From: a bacterium UBA4883
Lineage (GTDB): Bacteria > Bacillota > Clostridia > Oscillospirales > Acutalibacteraceae
NCBI GenBank assembly: GCA_002399225.1
Contig: DHDF01000070.1
Span: forward strand, 390-6,967
Length of the DNA: 6,578 nucleotides
Reading direction: 5' to 3'
Below are positions 1-6,124 of this stretch, piece after piece. A model generated the notes under the pieces. That model made no database searches and was not told where the DNA came from. It was given only the letters and a program-made list of their open reading frames with translations. Every line of letters starts with the position of its first letter. The first letter of the stretch is position 1. Both the position numbers and the translations under genes were made by a program.

Positions 1-1052
1 GGAAAACGGAGACCGGAAAAGAAAAGGCGACGGATCTGCCGCTTTACGGCGTGCTTCACGATGTACCGAACCCGGAGACAGACAGCTTTCAGTTTTGGCA
101 GGCTTTTATCGCAAACATGCTGATTTATGGCCGCGGGTATGCCGAAGCGGTGCGGAATAATGCCGGGCAGATCGTCCAGATGTGGAATATTACGACACCT
201 TACGTCCGGGTGCGGCGGAATTCAGAGACGCAGGAGCTGGAATACGTTGTCACGCCGTCCGGAAAAGAGCAGTTTATTCTTCGAAAAGATCAGATTTTCC
301 GGGTAGACTGGTTCTCAATGGACGCATTAAACGCTTTCCGGCCGTTGGAACTGGCGCAGAATGCAATCGGATTGGGTGAAGCCGCAGAGGAATTTGCATC
401 GGATTATTTCAAAAATGGTGCGAATGTCGGCGGAATTATCGAATATCCAGACGTCATGGAAGGTGACCAGCTCGAGCAATATAAAAAAGATACCAAAAAA
501 GAATATTCCGGCCTTTCGAATGCGGCACGCCTACTGTTTTTAGAGCAAGGGTCAAAATTTCAGAAAGTTACTGACAGCCCGCAGGAAAGCCAAATGCTTG
601 AAACCCGAAAATTTCAGGTTGAGGAAATTGCCCGGTTTTACAACGTGCCGCTGCACATGATCGGCGACCTCGACCATGCAACGTTTTCAAACATCGAGCA
701 GATGAGCTTGAACTATGTGATCTATACGCTGCGTCCATATCTCGTGCGCATTGAGCGTGCTATTACAGCACAGCTTTTGATGCCGCAGGAGCAGACATTG
801 TATTTTCCAAAGTTTTCAGTTGAAGGCCTGCTGCGTGGCGATTATAAGTCACGCATGGATGGCTACGCTGTCGCCCGTCAAAATGGCTGGATGTCGGCAA
901 ACGATATCCGTGAGCTTGAAGATATGGACCGCATCCCACCGGAGCAGGGCGGCGACGCTTATCTCGCAAACGGTAATCTGCGAAGTCTCGAGAAGCTGAT
1001 GACTGCTTCGGCGGAATCCACGAAGAGTGGAGGTGATAAAAATGGCAGTTGA
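1..1052 (+). CDS. Phage portal protein, HK97 gp3-like family (5' partial)
   Basis: The portal forms the dodecameric ring at one capsid vertex through which DNA is packaged and ejected; it nucleates head assembly and later binds the neck proteins. The reading frame is open from base 3 to the stop at 1050-1052, so the gene begins upstream of the window. A GTG at 51 is an internal valine, because the in-frame codons before it (ending DLPLYG) continue the portal pattern 'PLY.VLHD.PNPE'. Family features seen: the N-terminal PNPE...FQFWQAFIANMLIYGRGYAE stretch (about 69-150), and the highly conserved 'ARFYNVPLHMIGD' plus 'SNIEQMSLNYVIYTLRPYL' segment (about 622-745) of the stem/clip region. The C-terminus is a short Gly/Ser/Lys tail. 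Its last 11 bases overlap the protease gene, suggesting translational coupling. Family assignment is by recalled motif similarity plus gene order. Confidence 0.95.
   Translation, partial: KTETGKEKATDLPLYGVLHDVPNPETDSFQFWQAFIANMLIYGRGYAEAVRNNAGQIVQMWNITTPYVRVRRNSETQELEYVVTPSGKEQFILRKDQIFRVDWFSMDALNAFRPLELAQNAIGLGEAAEEFASDYFKNGANVGGIIEYPDVMEGDQLEQYKKDTKKEYSGLSNAARLLFLEQGSKFQKVTDSPQESQMLETRKFQVEEIARFYNVPLHMIGDLDHATFSNIEQMSLNYVIYTLRPYLVRIERAITAQLLMPQEQTLYFPKFSVEGLLRGDYKSRMDGYAVARQNGWMSANDIRELEDMDRIPPEQGGDAYLANGNLRSLEKLMTASAESTKSGGDKNGS
1029..1036 (+). promoter_or_regulatory. Ribosome binding site that sets the protease start
   Basis: GGAGGTGA lies inside the end of the portal gene. The GGAGG core is 8 bases before ATG 1042. 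This favours ATG 1042 (MAVEIKGY...) over the in-frame GTG at 1027, which would overlap the ribosome binding site itself. Confidence 0.8.
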
Positions 1053-1773
1053 AATTAAAGGCTATATCGTACCGGATGATGACCAGCAGATTTATAGTTG
1101 GTTTGGTATCGGCACGACGGCGCCACAGAATATTCGGCAGGCAATCGCAGAGGCAAATGGGGCACCGCTGGATGTGGAAATCTCCACCTGCTACGGTGGT
1201 GACGTGTTTTCCGGGTCAACGATTTATTCGGCGCTCCGCAGTTATGCTGGGGGCGTGCGCATCCACATTACGGGTCTTGCGGCATCTGCCGCGTCGGTTA
1301 TTGCGATGGCCGGGCCGTCCGATATGTCGCCGACCGCCCAATTAATGGTGCATCGGGTATCGTCGATGGCGCAGGGCAATTACCATGCAATGGACACCAG
1401 TTCGGCCAGTCTGCAAGAAGCAGATAAATCAATAGCCGCAGCTTATGTGGCAAAGTCCGGCATGTCCGAAAAAGATGCCTTGAAACTGATGGACAACGAG
1501 ACGTGGATTACCGCGGCCCATGCGGTCGAGCTCGGACTTGTAGACCAAATCTCGGATGCCGCTCCGCAGCTTGTCAATGTGGCCTATGGCCTGCCTCTTC
1601 CCCGCGCGGTGATTGAGAAAACCCGTGCGATGCTGGCAGAAAAGAAAGCGGGCGCCGGAGAGAAGCCGAAACCGGTAGAGCCACAGCCCGCTGCACCACC
1701 TGAACCCAATACACAGGCGCTTGCGATTGCCCATGCAAAGCTGGACCTAATTGAAAAATCCCTAAACTTTTAG
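1042..1773 (+). CDS. ClpP-like (S14) prohead maturation protease
   Basis: This 243-residue serine protease is expected to cleave the capsid protein's N-terminal delta domain during prohead maturation. The ClpP fold is clear: 'YGGDVFSGSTIYSALR' (about residues 51-66) is the oxyanion-side Gly-Gly motif. 'GLAASAASVIAMAG' (78-91) contains the nucleophile, Ser82 by alignment to ClpP GxAASMG. 'QLMVHRVSS' carries His104, and 'AVELGLVDQI' carries Asp168. The full Ser-His-Asp triad is therefore present and the enzyme looks active. After residue 200 there is a Lys/Pro/Ala-rich linker (about 202-224) and a short C-terminal helix-like stretch, outside the protease domain. It lies directly between portal and capsid genes, the standard position in HK97-type phages. 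The start is ATG 1042, supported by the GGAGG at 1029. A housekeeping ClpP is unlikely because of the context and the divergent AASAAS nucleophile motif. Confidence 0.95.
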   Translation: MAVEIKGYIVPDDDQQIYSWFGIGTTAPQNIRQAIAEANGAPLDVEISTCYGGDVFSGSTIYSALRSYAGGVRIHITGLAASAASVIAMAGPSDMSPTAQLMVHRVSSMAQGNYHAMDTSSASLQEADKSIAAAYVAKSGMSEKDALKLMDNETWITAAHAVELGLVDQISDAAPQLVNVAYGLPLPRAVIEKTRAMLAEKKAGAGEKPKPVEPQPAAPPEPNTQALAIAHAKLDLIEKSLNF

Positions 1774-1788
1774 AAAGAAGGAATTTAT

Positions 1789-2979
1789 ATGACCCTGATT
1801 GAGAAAAAACAAAAGCTGGCCGCCCTCGTCAAAGATGCCCGTGTAAAGCTCGACGCCGGAGACCTGGATGCCTACAACAAGATCGACGCTGATATCGATA
1901 AACTGGACGCAGAGATTAAGGCTGGGGAAAAGCAACAGGCCCGCGAGGACGCGCTGAAACAGATCCCGGAACCGGCAAAAGCAAAGGCGGAGCCGAAAGA
2001 CGGCGGCAAACCGCAGAAAATCACTGCGACCGCCGAATACAAGGACGCGTTCTATGGCGCAGTGCGCCACGGAAAAAATTTTCTGACCGGAGAGCAGCAA
2101 AAGCTCCTGACCAACGTTATGTCTACCAGCGCTGATAGTGGCGGAATGCTTGTCATGCCGGCGGAACTTGAAACTTCCATTCGGGAACTGCTCGACAAGA
2201 CCGTTGTTATGCGCCGGTTAGCAACCATAATTACCTTGACCGCCGACCGCAAAATTACCCTTGCAAATTCTTACGGCGCGGCGGGCTGGATCGACGAAAA
2301 TGGTGAATATCCCGAATCTGACGATACATTCGGAAATGTGACAATCGGCTCTCATAAGCTTGGCCGGATTATCCGCGTATCCGAAGAACTGCTCAATGAT
2401 GCTGAATTTGATCTTCAGGCTCACATTGCCCGGAGCTTTTCTCAGGCGTTTATTGCGGCAGAGGAACCGGCTTATCTGTCCGGTGCGACAGCCGATGCCA
2501 CCAAGAAGCCTACGGGCGTCCTCACTGATGCGCAGATTGGCGTTACCACGGCCACAGCAGGCGTAATTATTGCCGACGAGCTGCTTGACCTCTATTTCTC
2601 TCTTAAGGCCGCTTATCGTGCAAATTCCACTTTTTTGATGGGACTTGACACAGAAAAGGCGATTCGAAAGCTCAAGAACGCGACGACAGGAGATTACATG
2701 TGGCAGCCGGGCCTCACCGCTGGTCAATCCAACACACTTCTCGGACGCCCCGTGGAGATTTCGGACTATATGCCGACTTTCACCGCCGGGAACAAGATCA
2801 TCGCGTTCGGCGATTTCAAACAGTACACGATTAAGGACACCATGGGAATGCAGATGCAGGTTTTGAATGAGCTTTATGCCAAAAACGGTCAAGTCGGATT
2901 CCAAGGAAACGAACGGACTGACGGCAAGTTGGTTCTCCCCGAAGCTATCCAGACGATGGTCCTTAAGGCCGGAGCCTGA
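1789..2979 (+). CDS. Major capsid protein, HK97 fold, with N-terminal delta domain
   Basis: This is the main shell protein of the head (396 residues, a usual length for HK97-type capsid precursors). Residues 1-58 are highly charged and heptad-like (EKKQKLAALVKDARVKL...IDADIDKLDAEIKAGEKQ), typical of the delta domain that acts as an internal scaffold and is normally removed by the prohead protease. Residues about 59-76 form a Pro/Lys/Gly-rich linker. The capsid domain follows. 'SGGMLVMPAELETSIRELL' (about 117-135) is the conserved N-arm entry. 'GWIDENGEYPESD' (167-179) followed by 'VTIGSHKLGRIIRVSEELLND' is the diagnostic HK97 E-loop/spine region. The C-terminal 'GRPVEISDYMP' and 'FGDFKQYTI' segments match the A- and P-domain end of the family. 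AAGGA (1778-1782) lies 6 bases before ATG 1789. The exact cleavage site cannot be read from the sequence. Confidence 0.95.
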   Translation: MTLIEKKQKLAALVKDARVKLDAGDLDAYNKIDADIDKLDAEIKAGEKQQAREDALKQIPEPAKAKAEPKDGGKPQKITATAEYKDAFYGAVRHGKNFLTGEQQKLLTNVMSTSADSGGMLVMPAELETSIRELLDKTVVMRRLATIITLTADRKITLANSYGAAGWIDENGEYPESDDTFGNVTIGSHKLGRIIRVSEELLNDAEFDLQAHIARSFSQAFIAAEEPAYLSGATADATKKPTGVLTDAQIGVTTATAGVIIADELLDLYFSLKAAYRANSTFLMGLDTEKAIRKLKNATTGDYMWQPGLTAGQSNTLLGRPVEISDYMPTFTAGNKIIAFGDFKQYTIKDTMGMQMQVLNELYAKNGQVGFQGNERTDGKLVLPEAIQTMVLKAGA

Positions 2980-2991
2980 TGGTGACGACGG

Positions 2992-3216
2992 ATGAAAATT
3001 AAAATTTTGATGAGTTGCGCAAGCCCAAAATTTTCCTTTGCCGTGGGCGAGGTCGTTGAAACGGACGATGCGACCGCGAAAGACCTGATTCGGGCCGGCT
3101 ACGCAAAAGCAGTCGACGGGAAGCAAAATTCGCAGCCTGCGGACCCGGTGAAGGAGGTAAAGCCGAGTGGTAAAGGTGATAACGCCGCCGGCGGCGGAAC
3201 CGGTAAACCTGGATGA
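2992..3216 (+). CDS. Small head-region protein, function unknown
   Basis: This 74-residue protein lies between the capsid and connector genes. Its first half, 'MKIKILMSCASPKFSFAVGEVVETDDATAKDLIRAGYAKAV' (in two parts: a beta-rich start, then an acidic 'DDATAKDLI.AGYA' helix), resembles a short conserved protein often found just after the capsid gene in Bacillota phages. I cannot name a firm family or a demonstrated function. From about residue 45 it turns into a polar Gly/Lys/Pro-rich tail. A stop codon (2983-2985) limits the frame, so ATG 2992 is the earliest start. Its ribosome binding site is weak (GGTGACGACGG), which suggests coupling to the capsid gene ending 12 bases upstream. The last 50 bases overlap the connector gene in another frame. 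A capsid-associated or connector-helper role is inferred from position only. Confidence 0.75.
   Translation: MKIKILMSCASPKFSFAVGEVVETDDATAKDLIRAGYAKAVDGKQNSQPADPVKEVKPSGKGDNAAGGGTGKPG
3151..3157 (+). promoter_or_regulatory. Ribosome binding site for the connector gene, inside the upstream gene
   Basis: AAGGAGG is a near-perfect Shine-Dalgarno sequence lying within the coding sequence of the small head-region protein. It is 9 bases before GTG 3167 and decides that start, confirming that the two genes truly overlap. Confidence 0.8.
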
Positions 3217-3715
3217 TTTCAAAGGCTGGATGCAAGGCTTGCCGATCAGCACAGATCAAGAGCCTATGGTGAATTCCCTACTGAAAGCGGGACGTGAGGA
3301 AGCGGAAGCGCATCAAAATGTTGCATACTGCGAACAAACTTTGCAGCTTACTGTTGAGCCGGAGTCCCCGCAGCCTGATGCTCCGCTTGCTATCACACTT
3401 CCCCGGCCGCCGTTCCGCGAGCTGCAAAGCATTGTGGTTGAACTGCCGGACGGCACACAGCAAGATGTGACGGCACAGTTTGACGTCCACGATGACGGCG
3501 GCCCGGCGGAGCTTGTATTGAAACCAGACGGCAATGTTCCGGTTTCCAGCCGGTTGCAAATTATCTATACCGCCGGATATGATACGGTGCCGGAAAAGGT
3601 CAAGCAGGCAATTTTGCTATATGCAACCTGGGCATGGATGCACCGGGGCGGAGATATATCCGTTCCGGCAGCGTTTTATGCTCTGCTCTCAAAAGGCCGG
3701 GTGATCCCCGTATGA
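3167..3715 (+). CDS. Head-tail connector protein, HK97 gp6-like
   Basis: Proteins of this family form a ring beneath the portal and start the neck. The protein has 182 residues from a GTG start, supported by AAGGAGG at 3151. Family features: the very typical N-terminus 'VKVITPPAAEPVNLDDFKGW'; a helical segment 'EPMVNSLLKAGREEAEAHQN' at the position where the family carries 'LI..A.....E..T.R'; the 'LPRPPFRELQSI' strand that marks this family; then 'LQIIYTAGY' and 'VPEKVKQAILLYATWAWMHR' as the C-terminal strand and helix. The first 50 bases overlap the upstream gene. The TGA stop (3713-3715) overlaps the ATG of the next gene (ATGA), so the two are probably translationally coupled. Assignment is by motif recognition and synteny. 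Confidence 0.9.
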   Translation: MVKVITPPAAEPVNLDDFKGWMQGLPISTDQEPMVNSLLKAGREEAEAHQNVAYCEQTLQLTVEPESPQPDAPLAITLPRPPFRELQSIVVELPDGTQQDVTAQFDVHDDGGPAELVLKPDGNVPVSSRLQIIYTAGYDTVPEKVKQAILLYATWAWMHRGGDISVPAAFYALLSKGRVIPV

Positions 3716-4068
3716 TTAAGGACCCGGGTGAAATGACAGCGCGAATCCGCATCCAGCGGAATATCCCAACGGGCTCCGGCATCCATAAGCAAGATCACTG
3801 GGTGGATATCGGAAATAAGTCTGAATCGGATCCGCCGATCTGGACATGGGCAAAATGGGAAAACGTCCACGGCAGTGAAGCATGGGTGGCAAGCAGTACA
3901 CAGGCCACGGCCCCGGCGACGGTCAGCGTGTGGTACGATGCCCGGATTACCCGGATGTGCCGCATTGTGGACGATGCTGGGGTTATCTATCGGATCACCA
4001 GCTTTGACGATATCCGCCGGGAACACCGGCAAATTGAAATGAAAGTGCGGGCGAGCATGAATGGGTAG
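3712..4068 (+). CDS. Head-closure / head-tail adaptor protein (SPP1 gp16-like)
   Basis: This 118-residue protein is of the phage head-tail joining type. It would bind below the connector ring and close the packaged head before tail attachment. Features seen: a start rich in beta strands, 'MTARIRIQRN', followed by 'WVDIGN', 'WTWAKWENVHGSEAWVASSTQA' (corresponding to the family's 'W.....v.G.e.......a' stretch), 'VSVWYDARITRMCRIVDDAGVIYRITSFDDIRREHRQIEMKV'. The last part matches the typical end 'I...ri...g..Y.I..i.d....r..l.l.v'. The chosen ATG 3712 forms an ATGA overlap with the connector stop. A second ATG at 3733 (MTARIRI), preceded by GGGTG, is a possible alternative. A longer frame back to 3634 would run deep inside the connector gene and is rejected. 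The 3' end overlaps the next gene by 8 bases. Confidence 0.82.
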   Translation: MIKDPGEMTARIRIQRNIPTGSGIHKQDHWVDIGNKSESDPPIWTWAKWENVHGSEAWVASSTQATAPATVSVWYDARITRMCRIVDDAGVIYRITSFDDIRREHRQIEMKVRASMNG

Positions 4069-4492
4069 GCCCTACGGAAAATCGGCACTGTCCGTGTCGG
4101 TTACTCTGCCGAAGTTGGACAAATACCTTGAGAAGATTGAAGCGGCCGGAAATAACATTGACGACGCCTGCAAGGATGCCGTGAACGCCGCCCTGCCGAT
4201 TGTGGAGAAGTCTATGAAAGCAGGCGCACACAGACATCGTAAAACCGGCGCGGTGGAAGATGCAATAGAAGTTACTCCGGCAAAGCAGAACGGCAATTAC
4301 ATCTACGGAACCGTCGGCATTGATATGGAAAAGCACCCGGAAGCAAAACATGGCGTTTACCAGGAATATGGAGACGGGCACTCGCCTGAATTTCCAGACC
4401 CGTTTGTGCGTCCCGCAGTAGACGATAATAAAAAAGAAATCCGTGCCGCTGAGCGCGCTGTGCTGAAAAAGAAAGGGGTGCCGGGCAATTGA
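4061..4492 (+). CDS. HK97 gp10-like neck / minor structural protein
   Basis: This 143-residue protein fits the HK97 gp10 family, found in the neck-gene cluster of many siphoviruses and implicated in head-tail joining. The N-terminal part is helical: 'LPKLDKYLEKIEAAGNNIDDACKDAVNAALPIVEKSMKA' (about residues 16-54). It is followed by 'HRKTGAVEDAIEV', the family's 'tG.L..SI' position, and a strand 'YIYGTVGID'. Next comes 'YQEYGDG' (100-106), equivalent to the 'vEfGT' signature, and 'PDPFVRPAVDDNKKEI' (112-127), equivalent to 'paPFlrPAl'. It ends with a basic helix. ATG 4061 lies 8 bases inside the preceding gene without a strong ribosome binding site, so coupled translation is likely. The stop at 4490-4492 overlaps the TTG start of the following gene. 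Confidence 0.85.
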   Translation: MGRPYGKSALSVSVTLPKLDKYLEKIEAAGNNIDDACKDAVNAALPIVEKSMKAGAHRHRKTGAVEDAIEVTPAKQNGNYIYGTVGIDMEKHPEAKHGVYQEYGDGHSPEFPDPFVRPAVDDNKKEIRAAERAVLKKKGVPGN

Positions 4493-4869
4493 GCAAGTGG
4501 ATGGACACCGCCGAATCGGTGCTGACACAGTTTCAAGCAGATACCGGGATCCCCTATGATTTTGAGCGGTGGCAGACGGATCCAAATCAGCCGGCCGCGC
4601 CGCAGCTTCCCAACCAATTTATCGTCTATTTTCTGGTGAATGATGAGGGCAAGACGTGGGCCGACGGGCAGGAAACAAGTCACGAGCCGCGGGTGCAGAT
4701 TAGTTTTTATACTCGGAAAAAATCAAATATGCTGACCGCCCCCGATGAAATCGAGCAGGCATTTGTAAATGCCGGGTTTACTCGCGGTCCGGTCGGCCAT
4801 ATCCCCTATCAGCCCGACACCGGTCATTATGGCTGGCGGCGGGATTTCTATTTCTATGAAAGAAGGTAA
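4489..4869 (+). CDS. Putative tail terminator / tail completion protein
   Basis: The protein has 126 residues from TTG 4489, which overlaps the previous stop as TTGA and follows AGGGG (4474-4478) by 10 bases. ATG 4501, four codons in, is an alternative start. It opens with a helix (MDTAESVLTQFQADTG), then 'PYDFERWQ', 'LPNQFIVYFLVND' and 'SHEPRVQISFYTRKKS'. An acidic helix 'APDEIEQAFVNAGF' and an aromatic C-terminus 'GWRRDFYFYERR' follow. This alpha/beta plan, the length, and the place between the gp10-like gene and the tail tube gene match the tail-terminator/tail-completion slot (lambda gpU or SPP1 gp17 position), which caps the tail tube and joins it to the head. No signature motif proves it, so the role rests mainly on gene order. 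Confidence 0.7.
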   Translation: MSKWMDTAESVLTQFQADTGIPYDFERWQTDPNQPAAPQLPNQFIVYFLVNDEGKTWADGQETSHEPRVQISFYTRKKSNMLTAPDEIEQAFVNAGFTRGPVGHIPYQPDTGHYGWRRDFYFYERR

Positions 4870-4875
4870 AGCGGA

Positions 4876-5811
4876 ATGAGCCAAGACGAAAATGTTGTTG
4901 GTGAAATTTGTGGCTGCGATAACTTCTATGCCGCAAAGATTTTGGAGGATACAAAGAACGCTTTCAGAACGGAAGCGCCCTTCTACCTTGCCGCATTAGG
5001 CGAAGCTAAGTACGATCCAAAAGTATCGTCCGACAGCAATTATTACGACAACAAAAAGATGTTTACTTATTACTCCGGCGCTCCTGAAGTTACGTTGACA
5101 GTGTCAGGTGTGGCGGAGCGAAAAAAGGCAGAACTTTCCGGGCAGCCTTTTGACCCGACGACAGGGCGGGCCTATGATACCGGGGAATACGACCAGACGC
5201 CGTATTATGCGGTCGGCTTCCGGGTGTCGCTTGGAAATGGTGATTACCTTTACCGCTGGTTTTATAAAGGCACTTTCAGCCTTGGGCCGGTTGACGCAAA
5301 ATCCAAAACGGACAAAGTCAGCGCGAATGGATATGAGTTGTCTTTTTCGCCGCTGGTTACCGTGCATCAATGGAATGTGCCGAATCCGCAGGATGCGTCA
5401 AAAACAATGTTGAAATCGCTGTCCGGCACAAGTGCGGACACGACGGAAGCAGCGTTCACCGGGGCGGCAGATTGGTTTAATCAGGTGCAGACACCGAAGG
5501 CAAGTGCAATCGAAGCCCTCACGGTTGCAGCTGTACCGGCGGACAATGCGACCGGAGTAGCGGCGGACATAAAACCGGTTTTGACGTTTAACAATGCAAT
5601 CGCGGACTATTCAGGCGTGATGCTTTTAGGTAATTCAGGGATTGCAGCGGCAACGGTAACGGCCGATGCGTCCGGGAAAGTGCTGACGGTGACACCGGCC
5701 GCCGCTCTGACGGCAGGCGCTACATACAGCATCGTGCTGTCTGGGGCAACCGACATTTACGGCCAGAAACTCGCGAATCAGACGGTCACGTTTACTGTGG
5801 CCGCGGCATAA
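4876..5811 (+). CDS. Major tail (tube) protein with C-terminal Ig-like domain
   Basis: Polymer subunit of the tail tube, 311 residues. Residues 1 to about 205 form the tube domain of the phi13/SPP1-type major tail family: 'GEICGCDNFYAAKILEDT', 'YYDNKKMFTYYSGAPEVTLTVSGV' (56-79), 'YYAVGFRVSLGNGDYLYRWFYKGTFS' (110-135) and 'KTDKVSANGYELSFSP' (144-159). A linker (about 200-213) leads to a bacterial Ig-like domain of the Big_5 type, residues about 214-309. It shows the typical 'PADNATGVAADIKPVLTFNNAI' opening, then 'SGKVLTVTPAAALTAGATYSIVLSG' and 'DIYGQKLANQTVTFTV'. Ig-like domains on tail tube proteins face outward and are thought to bind surface sugars weakly; that role here is inference. It starts 6 bases after the preceding stop, with AAGG (4863-4866) and AGCGG upstream of ATG 4876. 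It is likely one of the most abundant products of the operon. Confidence 0.92.
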   Translation: MSQDENVVGEICGCDNFYAAKILEDTKNAFRTEAPFYLAALGEAKYDPKVSSDSNYYDNKKMFTYYSGAPEVTLTVSGVAERKKAELSGQPFDPTTGRAYDTGEYDQTPYYAVGFRVSLGNGDYLYRWFYKGTFSLGPVDAKSKTDKVSANGYELSFSPLVTVHQWNVPNPQDASKTMLKSLSGTSADTTEAAFTGAADWFNQVQTPKASAIEALTVAAVPADNATGVAADIKPVLTFNNAIADYSGVMLLGNSGIAAATVTADASGKVLTVTPAAALTAGATYSIVLSGATDIYGQKLANQTVTFTVAAA

Positions 5812-5816
5812 GGAGG
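5811..5816 (+). promoter_or_regulatory. Strong ribosome binding site of the Tad2-like gene
   Basis: AGGAGG starts on the last base of the major tail stop codon. It is only 2 bases from ATG 5819 but 8 bases from ATG 5825, so ATG 5825 is the likely start and the protein begins MDIAEAARKG. Confidence 0.85.
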
Positions 5817-5824
5817 ACATGACT

Positions 5825-6016
5825 ATGGATATTGCGGAAGCAGCGCGTAAAGGGAAGTACATCAAGCGCAAGGGATGGCCAGACGATTGGGCTATCCAGC
5901 CGACCAACAGCGAACTTTGCTGCACATCAATGTCGAATGGAAAGCTTCTGCCTCGGTGGGAGCCGCAGCGGAAAGACCTTGTTGCGGACGACTGGGAGCC
6001 GGTCAGGGAGCGTTGA
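5825..6016 (+). CDS. Tad2-like (DUF2829) putative Thoeris anti-defence protein
   Basis: A 63-residue cytosolic protein without a signal peptide or membrane segment. It follows the DUF2829/Tad2 pattern from end to end. 'IAEAARKGKYIKRKGW' (residues 3-18) corresponds to the family's 'f.eAl..lk.GkkvtReGW'. 'MSNGKLLPRWEPQRKDLVADDWEPV' (in two parts, about 37-61) corresponds to 'm...G...pW..sq.DmLAeDWevv'. Tad2 proteins of phages (SPO1 Tad2 is the studied one) sequester the cyclic ADP-ribose-type signal made by the Thoeris ThsB sensor, so the ThsA effector is not triggered. The middle section between these two blocks is shorter than in most members I recall, and the serine of the usual 'SQ.D' is replaced by proline. 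Ligand binding is therefore not certain. The gene sits between tail tube and tail chaperone genes, has its own strong ribosome binding site, and is followed by a hairpin. This cargo placement fits an accessory gene rather than a structural one. Anti-defence function is inferred from family membership only. Confidence 0.8.
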   Translation: MDIAEAARKGKYIKRKGWPDDWAIQPTNSELCCTSMSNGKLLPRWEPQRKDLVADDWEPVRER

Positions 6017-6041
6017 AAAATTTGCGAAAGAGCAGCAAAAC

Positions 6042-6062
6042 AGGGCCGGTTTTCCCGGCCCT
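6042..6062 (+). terminator. Stable GC hairpin after the Tad2-like gene; weak terminator or attenuator
   Basis: AGGGCCGG (6042-6049) pairs perfectly with CCGGCCCT (6055-6062) around a 5-base loop, TTTTC. The downstream tract on the + strand is only TTATAT, so complete intrinsic termination is doubtful. Partial termination or 3'-end protection of the abundant upstream message is more plausible. Read on the - strand, the stem is followed by GTTTT, which is also weak. Confidence 0.55.
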
Positions 6063-6073
6063 TATATGCGTAA

Positions 6074-6093
6074 TCCGGGTGCATGAACCCGGA
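6074..6093 (+). repeat. Second perfect inverted repeat (hairpin) in the same gap
   Basis: TCCGGGT (6074-6080) and ACCCGGA (6087-6093) form a perfect 7-base-pair stem with a 6-base loop, 11 bases after the first hairpin. An AT-rich stretch AATTTAATTTT (6101-6111) follows a few bases later, then the chaperone ribosome binding site. CCCGG of the first hairpin (6054-6058) can also pair with CCGGG of this one (6075-6079), so alternative folds are possible. The function is unknown. Confidence 0.5.
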
Positions 6094-6111
6094 GAACGGA
6101 AATTTAATTTT

Positions 6112-6116
6112 GGAGG
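6112..6116 (+). promoter_or_regulatory. Ribosome binding site of the tail assembly chaperone
   Basis: GGAGG lies 8 bases before ATG 6125, an optimal spacing in an otherwise AT-rich leader. It supports ATG 6125 as the start. Confidence 0.85.
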
Positions 6117-6124
6117 AATTATAA

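Noticed and set aside
2218..3252. Long open frame of 344 codons on the - strand
   Set aside because: It lies antisense to the well-supported capsid, small head and connector genes. The predicted product has no recognisable domain and is rich in scattered Arg, Cys and His, as expected for the reverse frame of a GC-rich coding strand.
3995..4585. Open frame of 196 codons on the - strand
   Set aside because: It is antisense to the head-closure, gp10-like and terminator genes, with no domain pattern, and all supported genes here run on the + strand.
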